Shown here: piece after piece, positions 25,865-32,448 of the stretch | How the letters are laid out: the number at the start of each line of letters is the position of its first letter | How positions within the stretch are numbered: position 1 is the first letter of the stretch | Assembly: GCA_016291085.1 (NCBI GenBank) | Contig: JAEEVW010000010.1 | Coordinates: 1 to 64,000, forward strand | DNA length: 64,000 bases | Source: Prevotella sp. | Lineage (GTDB): Bacteria > Bacteroidota > Bacteroidia > Bacteroidales > Bacteroidaceae | Direction: 5' to 3' | The notes under the pieces: model-generated | Told to the model about the DNA's origin: nothing | Database searches by the model: none | The model's input: the letters and a program-made list of their open reading frames with translations, nothing else | Program-made: the position numbers and the translations under genes

Positions 25865-26066
25865 GGGCACAAGACATATTGGTTAAGATTTAGCGTTCAG
25901 CTATCAATCTTGTGGTCGAGAATGTAGGAAGTTCAAATACCACATAGTATAAGATAGATAGAGTGAATGCTCACGCGATAGGCGTGGGCTTTACTTATCG
26001 TATACTATGGGCGTTTCCTACAGCCTTCGACTACAGATAAAGTAAGTTCACGCTTTTTCTGTGGCC
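25865..26066 (+). ncRNA. Candidate structured RNA of about 200 nt (6S-like topology possible)
   Basis: The 5' segment GGGCACAAGA (25865-25874) pairs with the 3' segment TCTGTGGCC (26058-26066), closing the whole element. Inside are nested stems: GTCGA / TCGAC, GTAGGAA / TTCCTAC, CATAGTATA / TATACTATG, GATA / TATC, and an apical GCTCACGC / GCGTGGGC hairpin. A good promoter lies immediately upstream and no ORF fits the region. A long rod closed at its ends with internal loops recalls 6S RNA, but I recognise no diagnostic 6S sequence. It could instead be the structured 5' leader of the following DUF4236-AAA genes. Confidence 0.5.
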
Positions 26067-26087
26067 GTAACTAAAAACTGATTGGAT

Positions 26088-26354
26088 ATGGGTTGGAACT
26101 ATCGCAAAAGAATCAAAATTGCCCCAGGGATTCATTTAAATCTCAGTAAAGGAGGGGTGAGTACTTCCATTGGCCCCAAAGGAGCAAAGGTGACATTCGG
26201 AAAAAACGGCACTTACTTGAATAAGGGTATCCCTGGTACAGGGCTATACTCGAGAGAAAAATTGTCTGGTAGAAACAGCTCTTCCAACAGCGGATGTGCG
26301 ATGGTCTTATTGGCTATATTTCTATTAATGGGCGTCGCTTTCGCTGTGAATTAA
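26088..26354 (+). CDS. DUF4236-domain small membrane protein
   Basis: 88 residues. The ATG at 26088 (MGWNYRKRIKIAPG) is preferred to a TTG two codons earlier because family members begin this way. The DUF4236 core (APGIHLNLSKGGVSTSIGPKG, TFGKNGTYLNKGIPGTGLY) is followed by a C-terminal transmembrane helix (CAMVLLAIFLLMGVAFAV). Function is unknown; these domains often accompany stress or AAA proteins. It is followed after 24 bases by the AAA ATPase gene, probably co-transcribed. Confidence 0.85.
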   Translation: MGWNYRKRIKIAPGIHLNLSKGGVSTSIGPKGAKVTFGKNGTYLNKGIPGTGLYSREKLSGRNSSSNSGCAMVLLAIFLLMGVAFAVN

Positions 26355-26378
26355 GTATTAACCTAAAAAATAAAACAA

Positions 26379-28436
26379 ATGTTTACACAAGAAGAATTTG
26401 ATAGTGCTTATAGAATCATATCGGGGTTTAACGATATTCGCAAGCAAATTAACGACAATCCCAAGTTGCTAACAAAACTTTATGAAATATACAAAATAAG
26501 AGGATTAAAGGTAGAAAAATATAGTGACGTTGATGATAATTTTACTGCCAATGTCAGATATGCCGTTATAGATTGTTATATTTCTTTAGGCTATCCTCAC
26601 GAATATAATAGAATCGTATTTGAGCATTTTGACCTACTTACTCAGGCATTTTTAGACAGTGAAAATGAACTGAACTATACAGAATATGAGAATATATGGA
26701 ATAGTCCCAATTATGTTCGTAGAAGAGCTTATTATAAAGATGTATTTAATATCTGTTTTGAATACGCGGTAAAATATTCCACTTTTGCCAAACTCTATAC
26801 AGACTTATTAAATACAGATATATACATAGCGGAAACTTTTCTAATATTGATAAAGAAATTGACTCTTCAGTTAAAGAAAAGCCAATATGTAACACCTCAT
26901 GGAGAAATGTGGTGTTTAAAGTTATGGCGCAACGAGTTGAATCTTAATTCAGATGACAAGCCTGAATATATAATGAAAGATGATGAAAGAATCAAAATGG
27001 AGATAGAGTCAGAATACTTTGACTTAATAGACAAGATTACAAGTGAGTTTGATTCTTTTGTCAAACGCGAATTAATTGAATCAGAGAACGTTGCTCATTA
27101 CTTAATTTCGCATAAACCATTTTGTAATTTTATCGAAAACGTTAAAGGACGAGATACTGTAATAAAGACTCTTGTCATTAAAGATATATGTGAAATATTC
27201 AAAAAATTAAATCACAGTATCAATATTGATACGTTAGAGGGGAAAATACTTTTCCTATATCAACTTAAAAGAGCTAACATAAATCCGGACTTCCAGACAT
27301 TTAATAATTACTGTTACTCATTCTCACTGAATCCCGAAATAATAGAAGTTCGCGTTGGTATAGATGGGTTGATAAAGAAGTCGTACAATATGGATTTGCT
27401 CTTGGAAGAATTAGATACAAATGACTTCTATTTTAAACGTATCCTTGATCAGATCAACAAGGAGTTATCAAAAAACTACATGGTGATCCTTTACCGTTTT
27501 GCCTCTGTTGTCGCAAAAGCTGATGGAAAAATCACGAAGGAGGAAGAATATTGGCTAAGTCAGATGTTGGCTATGACAGAAGTGGAAAAGAGTAGTGAAA
27601 AAGAACAACCGGCTATATGTGTTTCTCAGAGCGGTAGTAACCCGATAGAAGAATTGGAGTCTCTAATAGGATTGGATAGCGTGAAGAAAGACGTGGTATC
27701 CTTGGCAAACTTCATCAAGATGAAAAAGATGAGGGAAGAAAAGGGTCTGAAGGCTCCAAATATATCCTACCACTGCGTGTTTAGTGGCAATCCCGGAACA
27801 GGCAAGACAACTGTAGCACGAATTTTGGCTAATATTTTCAAGGAACTTGGCATCTTAAAAAGTGGCCATTTAGTGGAAACTGACCGTTCAGGATTAGTCG
27901 CTGAATATGTTGGCCAGACAGCTGTAAAAACTAACAAGATCATTGACAGCGCATTGGATGGAGTCTTATTTGTAGATGAAGCATATACTCTAGTCGGAGG
28001 GCAAAATGACTATGGGAAAGAAGCGATTGCGACTCTTTTGAAACGAATGGAAGATGACCGCGAAAGACTCATTGTCATCTTAGCAGGTTACTCAAAAGAT
28101 ATGGAAGACTTCATCAATTCTAATCCCGGACTCCGCTCAAGATTTAATAGATATATACTCTTTCCTGATTATACCGCATCTGAGTTATTTGATATCTTCC
28201 AACTCAATGCCTCTAAAAATGAGTATGTCATAAATGAAGAAGCAAATCAATATCTCAAGAAAAAGCTCGATATAGTAGTTCAGAACAAACAGAAAGACTT
28301 TGGTAATGCCAGATACATTCGTAACTACTTTGAGTTGGCAATTGAGCATCAAGCCAACAGATTGGCAGCGGAATTGGATTTGACTCCTGAAAAATTGTGT
28401 GAATTAGCACTTGATGATATTGACATCAATACATAA
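26379..28436 (+). CDS. CbxX/SpoVK-type AAA+ ATPase with TerB-like segment
   Basis: 685 residues. The N-terminal 360 residues are helical and unrecognised. Around residues 365-400 the motif RFASVVAKADGKITKEEEYW resembles a TerB-like helical unit. The C-terminal third is a CbxX/CfxQ (SpoVK) AAA+ domain: Walker A GNPGTGKTTVAR (about 469-480), Walker B GVLFVDEAYTL (about 528-538), arginine-finger region NPGLRSRFNRYI. The gene is clearly more AT-rich than its neighbours, suggesting acquisition. DUF4236 and this ATPase form a two-gene unit; a stress or defence role is only a guess. Confidence 0.8.
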   Translation: MFTQEEFDSAYRIISGFNDIRKQINDNPKLLTKLYEIYKIRGLKVEKYSDVDDNFTANVRYAVIDCYISLGYPHEYNRIVFEHFDLLTQAFLDSENELNYTEYENIWNSPNYVRRRAYYKDVFNICFEYAVKYSTFAKLYTDLLNTDIYIAETFLILIKKLTLQLKKSQYVTPHGEMWCLKLWRNELNLNSDDKPEYIMKDDERIKMEIESEYFDLIDKITSEFDSFVKRELIESENVAHYLISHKPFCNFIENVKGRDTVIKTLVIKDICEIFKKLNHSINIDTLEGKILFLYQLKRANINPDFQTFNNYCYSFSLNPEIIEVRVGIDGLIKKSYNMDLLLEELDTNDFYFKRILDQINKELSKNYMVILYRFASVVAKADGKITKEEEYWLSQMLAMTEVEKSSEKEQPAICVSQSGSNPIEELESLIGLDSVKKDVVSLANFIKMKKMREEKGLKAPNISYHCVFSGNPGTGKTTVARILANIFKELGILKSGHLVETDRSGLVAEYVGQTAVKTNKIIDSALDGVLFVDEAYTLVGGQNDYGKEAIATLLKRMEDDRERLIVILAGYSKDMEDFINSNPGLRSRFNRYILFPDYTASELFDIFQLNASKNEYVINEEANQYLKKKLDIVVQNKQKDFGNARYIRNYFELAIEHQANRLAAELDLTPEKLCELALDDIDINT

Positions 28437-28541
28437 AGTGAATCGTGGGGATGGTTCTGATGATCCACTTCTTTTAGATGAAATGGTATTACGCAGAACC
28501 GCCCTCATGTTTTCATAATACGTTGAGATAAAGTTTGTTGT

Positions 28542-28585
28542 TCGTTCGTGCATGCACATATATATAAATGTGCATGCACGAACGA
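28542..28585. repeat. Perfect 18-bp inverted repeat
   Basis: Left arm TCGTTCGTGCATGCACAT (28542-28559), loop of 8 bases (ATATATAA), right arm ATGTGCATGCACGAACGA (28568-28585). It lies 106 bases after the AAA ATPase stop, has no T-tract, and sits at the edge of the AT-rich island. Nothing else is visible in 28586-28694. Confidence 0.8.
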
Positions 28586-28694
28586 GAAACGCTCTACAAA
28601 AACAAAAATCACAAACCAATTCTACCCTTTAATCGCATTTTCATTATTTCTCTCAGCCCATAGGCATCTGCGGTTTTAAGGGGTTATACATTAT

Positions 28695-29028
28695 TAGAAT
28701 ATTGATTCGACAATTTTGTCGACTATTTCATTGAAAAACTGCTCTTTGATGCTGCCAAGGCGACGGGTAACGTCTCTCTCGATATAACCTGTAATAATCT
28801 GGCATTTCACAAGGCTGGGCTTTGAAAAGGTAAAACCATTTCGTCTGTCAGCGGATAGGAGTATTGAGGGTTAAGCCAGTCATTCGAAGTGATGAGGACA
28901 AGGTAAAACATACCATCCTCATCCTCTTGCAATTGATCGTTGGAAACGATGATAGCAGGATGGGGTTTGAAAGTCCCGTCTGGAAACAGAAAACTGACTT
29001 CCACAATGTCTCGCTGGTGATACTTCAT
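28695..29028 (-). pseudogene. MazF/PemK-like toxin gene with a single-base frameshift
   Basis: The 5' part (29028 to 28807) encodes 73 residues beginning MKYHQRDIVEVSFLFPDG and resembling MazF/PemK endoribonuclease toxins (HPAIIVSND). It ends prematurely after MVLPFQSPAL. Adding one base to the A4 tract at 28825-28828 (T4 on the coding strand) restores the frame: MVLPFSKPSLVKCQ, then a tail ending KIVESIF at 28695. Either the toxin is inactivated or the tract contains a sequencing error. The start overlaps the stop of the upstream partner gene (ATGA). Confidence 0.75.
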
Positions 29029-29243
29029 AGGTAACGGGCAATGATGTGAGACATTGTTTTACGGGAATGCTCGAGCACGGCATCCCTCAGTTCGCGATGG
29101 GCCTCAATCTCCTCAGGTGTTGGTTCGTGAACCTCGTATGGCTGATAATCCTTTTTCAGGAACAGCCCTGTAGCCAACAATGCAGCCAACTTGCGACGTG
29201 CAAGTGCGTTGTTCTGGTCGTAGGATAGGGTTACTGTGCACAT
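29025..29243 (-). CDS. Putative antitoxin of the MazF-like toxin
   Basis: 72 residues (MCTVTLSYDQNNALARRKLA). It is upstream of, and overlaps by 4 bases, the MazF-like reading frame, the usual antitoxin position. The N-terminus could form a beta strand for dimeric DNA binding and the rest is helical and charged (EIEAHRELRDAVLEHSRK). No clear family is recognised; antitoxin function is inferred from the overlap and the neighbour. It has its own -7 box upstream. Confidence 0.65.
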   Translation of the reverse strand: MCTVTLSYDQNNALARRKLAALLATGLFLKKDYQPYEVHEPTPEEIEAHRELRDAVLEHSRKTMSHIIARYL

Positions 29244-29272
29244 AATGTTGTCTTTTTAATAATTCTCGTCGG

Positions 29273-29280
29273 CAAAGATA
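29273..29280 (-). promoter_or_regulatory. -7 box for the toxin-antitoxin pair
   Basis: TATCTTTG on the minus strand, about 30 bases upstream of the antitoxin start. Confidence 0.6.
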
Positions 29281-29333
29281 GAATTTTTTTCGATATTTCC
29301 AAATTATTCAGGGGAAAAGTGCGTTGCAACTAT

Positions 29334-30452
29334 TTATGCGAGGAGGTGGTAGGTGCCTCCAGCTAAGGGCTTGACGATGCCCTTCATTTCCAATTGGAAG
29401 AGCAGGGCGGTGAGTTGTCCGATGGGGATGTTGGTCTTGACGCTGATGATGTTCAGTTGCAGGTCGTTGGTTTGCTGGAGCAGGCTGACGATTTGCTGTT
29501 CTTGGGGCGTGAGGTCTGGGAACAGCTGGCGTTCGACAGCTTCGGGTTGTTGTTTCAGCGTTTGCCAACCCATGTTTTCCAGAAAGTCTGTTGCTGAGGT
29601 GATGAGTGCTGCCGTATTGTTGCGAATCATCTTGTTGCATCCCTCGCTATAGGGCATTCCCACAGCTCCAGGGAAAGCAAAGACGTCCCGCCCGTATTCC
29701 TGAGCAATGCGACAAGTGATGAGCCCTCCACCCTTGATGGCACTCTCGACCAGAATGGTAGCATCCGAAATGCCTGCCACGATGCGGTTTCGCTGGCGGA
29801 AATTGTTGGGCAGCGCCTCCGTCTGGCTCATATATTCTGTAAGCAGTCCGCCCTGTTTCAGCATTTGGGCGGCAATGTCGCGATGGGCATAGGGATAGAT
29901 TTGGTCCAGTCCGTGAGCCAAGACACCCACCGTTTCGAACCCCTGCCCGAGAGCATTGCTATGGGCACAGACATCGATGCCATAGGCCAGTCCACTGACC
30001 ACCAGCACCTGTGGGCACTGTGTTCGCAGGTCAGCGATGAAACGACGAATGAGGTCCTGCCCGTAGGTGGTGCAATGGCGTGTGCCCACGATGTTGAGCA
30101 CATAACGTTGGTTGAGGTCGGCACTACCTTTATAATAGAGTAGCAGGGGCGCATCAGGGCATTCGCAGAGCCGTTGGGGATAGTCTTCATCGCCCAAGGT
30201 CAGCACGCGGATATTGTTCTTGGTGACGAACTCCATCTCGGCAGCAGCCCTGTGCAGAGCATCGTCCCAGTTTTTCATCGCTTCGCGCAGACGGGGTGTG
30301 GCGTCAGGAATCACATCGCCAATATCGTTGCGATGGTCATAGACTGCCTTGCTGCTACCCAGCGTCTGATAAAGCTGCAGGGCTATCTGCTGGTTGAAGC
30401 CCACCATGCGGGTCAGGGCTATCGAGTAATAGGTTTCGTCAGGGTTAGTCAT
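29334..30452 (-). CDS. dprA: DNA-processing protein DprA
   Basis: 372 residues. DprA binds incoming single-stranded DNA and loads RecA during natural transformation. The Rossmann-like core has VGTRHCTTYGQDLIRRFI, SGLAYGIDVCAHSNAL, VGVLAHGLDQIYPYAHRD, NFRQRNRIVAGISDATILVE and a C-terminal winged-helix region (QTNDLQLNIISVKTNIPIGQ). An N-terminal helix-hairpin segment is also present. It is the last gene of a minus-strand run after the thioesterase; the short gap is occupied by an 8-bp-period repeat. Confidence 0.95.
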   Translation of the reverse strand: MTNPDETYYSIALTRMVGFNQQIALQLYQTLGSSKAVYDHRNDIGDVIPDATPRLREAMKNWDDALHRAAAEMEFVTKNNIRVLTLGDEDYPQRLCECPDAPLLLYYKGSADLNQRYVLNIVGTRHCTTYGQDLIRRFIADLRTQCPQVLVVSGLAYGIDVCAHSNALGQGFETVGVLAHGLDQIYPYAHRDIAAQMLKQGGLLTEYMSQTEALPNNFRQRNRIVAGISDATILVESAIKGGGLITCRIAQEYGRDVFAFPGAVGMPYSEGCNKMIRNNTAALITSATDFLENMGWQTLKQQPEAVERQLFPDLTPQEQQIVSLLQQTNDLQLNIISVKTNIPIGQLTALLFQLEMKGIVKPLAGGTYHLLA

Positions 30453-30454
30453 TT

Positions 30455-30504
30455 TCTTTCGTTATTACGATATAACGTTATTTCGACATGTTGTTATTTC
30501 GATT
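30455..30504. repeat. 8-bp-period CGAAATAA array between the thioesterase and dprA
   Basis: On the minus strand, units of 8 bp (CGAAATAA, CAACATGT, CGAAATAA, CGTTATAT, CGTAATAA, CGAAAGAA) run from the thioesterase stop codon to 4 bases before the dprA start. A similar run precedes the SSS symporter at 45930-45956. Confidence 0.65.
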
Positions 30505-30904
30505 GAATATATTGGGCGAAGGCCTTGTCGTAGTCCTCGCTATTGCCCAGCTTGCCGTTGATGAGGCACACCAGCATAATGTTGCCACGAAAGCAGAGCG
30601 TTTCGTCGGAGGCGCGAAAGATGGCCTGATGGAAGATATATCTGATGCCGTCCTTTTCGATCCACAGACGTGAGATGAACTCATCGTCGCAACGCAAGGG
30701 AGCCTTGAATTCGAGTTTCATACGTGCCACCACTGCGTCGACACCTTTTGCGTGCATCTCTGCAAATGAGAGACCACACTCTTTCAGGAACAGGTGGCGC
30801 GTATGTTCTGTATAGTGGAGGTAGTTGGCATTATTGACAATGCCCTCGATGTCGCATTCGTAGTCGCGCACCTCCATGCGGGTTTCAAAAATGTATTTAT
30901 TCAT
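30494..30904 (-). CDS. Hot-dog-fold acyl-CoA thioesterase (4HBT/YbgC-like)
   Basis: 136 residues. The N-terminus (FETRMEVRDYECDIEGIVNNANYLHYTEHTRH) has the Asp...Gly-x-Val-x-Asn-x-x-Tyr pattern of the 4-hydroxybenzoyl-CoA thioesterase class. It probably hydrolyses acyl-CoA in the cytoplasm; the substrate cannot be assigned. It lies between DUF2851 and dprA on the minus strand. Confidence 0.88.
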   Translation of the reverse strand: MNKYIFETRMEVRDYECDIEGIVNNANYLHYTEHTRHLFLKECGLSFAEMHAKGVDAVVARMKLEFKAPLRCDDEFISRLWIEKDGIRYIFHQAIFRASDETLCFRGNIMLVCLINGKLGNSEDYDKAFAQYIQSK

Positions 30905-30960
30905 TGAACTTTAAACTTTGAACATTGTTCTTTATGATTTCCTGTGCGGAAGCAAATTAT

Positions 30961-32274
30961 TCACTTTTTCCTCTTCACTTTTCCCTTTTTCAAGTACTCA
31001 TAACCAATGCGACAGCGCAGGCAGTCCTTCTTGTCGCAGTATTCTTTCTTCAGTTGGATGAGGGCCTGAGAATCGCCTGCCGACTTGACCTCAAGGCCAC
31101 ACTCCTGCCACATGCGGATGATGTGGTTGTTCTCTGCCTTCAGCTGCTCCAGGAAGTCGAAAGCCCTGTCGCACAGCTCTTCGCGAGATGTATGCCGTCC
31201 GTAGGCAAAGAGCACGGGCACACAGGTGTTGATGATGAGCAGGTTGATGCTGAAGGGCGACAGCTGTTTGGCATTGCGTGTGCTCTCGGAGCCAAACGTG
31301 TAGTGCGTTTCCCAATAGGGCGTCACCTGCGTGTGTAGTCGCTCAGCTAGACTCGCCATATCGCTGCACTCGATGAGTTGCGAGAGTCCTGCCTGTTGGC
31401 GATAGTAGAGATTGGCCAATTGGGAAATGCGGATGTGCGGAAAGTTTTGGGGGCGCAGTCGCAGGAATCGCCAGCGCTGATGGTCCATAGGCTCTAGCGA
31501 GAACTTATGGGCTAGATACTGGTATTCGTTGCGCAACTTGGCAAAATAGCCCTCGTTCAGCGCATCCTTTTGGTAACGCTCAGGAATGGCGTCCAGTTCC
31601 AACAATCCTGCCTGCCCCATGAAGATTGCCTCAATCTGAAAGAGGTCGTCGCGATGTTTCCCCACCGCATTCAGGGGGATGTGGCGAGCCCATTCCTCGA
31701 AGGCGTCGCCATTGATGCCAAAGCCGTAGTTGCGAGCCAGCGTCATGAAGTAAGCATCTTCCCACGAGCCGTTGGCCTGGCGTACACGTTCCTGAATGGC
31801 TATTGTCTTCTGCTCCAATCGCTCCGTTTGCAGGGCGGCCATCCAGGCGTGGATGGTCAGTGGAGCCAGTTCAGGAATGATGCGATAGCAGGGTGGATAG
31901 GAGTCGGTCTTAATGAGTTCCTCGTAGTTGTCTTTAATGGACTGGGGCACAGCCAACACCAGTTGAGGCAGGAAGTCACCCTTCTGCGTCTGCACCTCTC
32001 GATCAGCCTCACCCACCACGTGAAGAATTACATTATTATAATTGGCGTCGTGGTCGTGCCCATGCAAATACCAATGTGACGAGCAGTCGTGAATCTCGAC
32101 ATTGCCCACCCACAGCGTGCCGCCAATCTTCACCTTGGCGTTGAAGAAGTCAGGGCCTGCATTGCGATTGTGCAGTCCTGGGTCCAACACCTCGACAACG
32201 CGTCCGTCAGTGGTTTCCATTCCTGTCATGGGCCACATCTTGTGCTTCCAACAATAGTGCAAAAGCTGTTCCAT
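30961..32274 (-). CDS. DUF2851 family protein
   Basis: 437 residues (MEQLLHYCWKHKMWPMTG). The N-terminal motif LDPGLHNRNAGPDFFNAKVKIGG and GNVEIHDCSSHWYLHGHDHD are hallmarks of DUF2851, a conserved Bacteroidota family of unknown function, possibly with a nuclease-like fold judging from the Asp/Glu/His cluster. The -7 box ends only about 5 bases before the ATG, so the mRNA is probably leaderless. It leads a unit with the thioesterase and dprA. Confidence 0.88.
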   Translation of the reverse strand: MEQLLHYCWKHKMWPMTGMETTDGRVVEVLDPGLHNRNAGPDFFNAKVKIGGTLWVGNVEIHDCSSHWYLHGHDHDANYNNVILHVVGEADREVQTQKGDFLPQLVLAVPQSIKDNYEELIKTDSYPPCYRIIPELAPLTIHAWMAALQTERLEQKTIAIQERVRQANGSWEDAYFMTLARNYGFGINGDAFEEWARHIPLNAVGKHRDDLFQIEAIFMGQAGLLELDAIPERYQKDALNEGYFAKLRNEYQYLAHKFSLEPMDHQRWRFLRLRPQNFPHIRISQLANLYYRQQAGLSQLIECSDMASLAERLHTQVTPYWETHYTFGSESTRNAKQLSPFSINLLIINTCVPVLFAYGRHTSREELCDRAFDFLEQLKAENNHIIRMWQECGLEVKSAGDSQALIQLKKEYCDKKDCLRCRIGYEYLKKGKVKRKK

Positions 32275-32278
32275 GCTG

Positions 32279-32286
32279 CAAAGTTA
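32279..32286 (-). promoter_or_regulatory. -7 box for the DUF2851 gene (leaderless)
   Basis: TAACTTTG on the minus strand, four bases before the ATG. Confidence 0.6.
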
Positions 32287-32413
32287 CGAAAAGTCGAGAG
32301 CAAAACAAAAGAATAAATTCTTTTTTTTTGCCGAGACGGAGTAATTTCGCGATTTTAATCGCAAAGATACAAAAAAATTATCAATAAACAATTGTCATTT
32401 GTCAATTATTTCG

Positions 32414-32421
32414 TATCTTTG
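32414..32421 (+). promoter_or_regulatory. -7 box for rnr
   Basis: TATCTTTG followed by CCCG, 27 bases upstream of the rnr start codon. Confidence 0.65.
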
Positions 32422-32448
32422 CCCGTAGAAATCAAAAATCAAGAGTCT

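Noticed and set aside
25865..26066. tmRNA, RNase P RNA or SRP RNA identity for the structured element
   Set aside because: None of the diagnostic conserved words of these RNAs is visible; only overall rod-like topology recalls 6S RNA.
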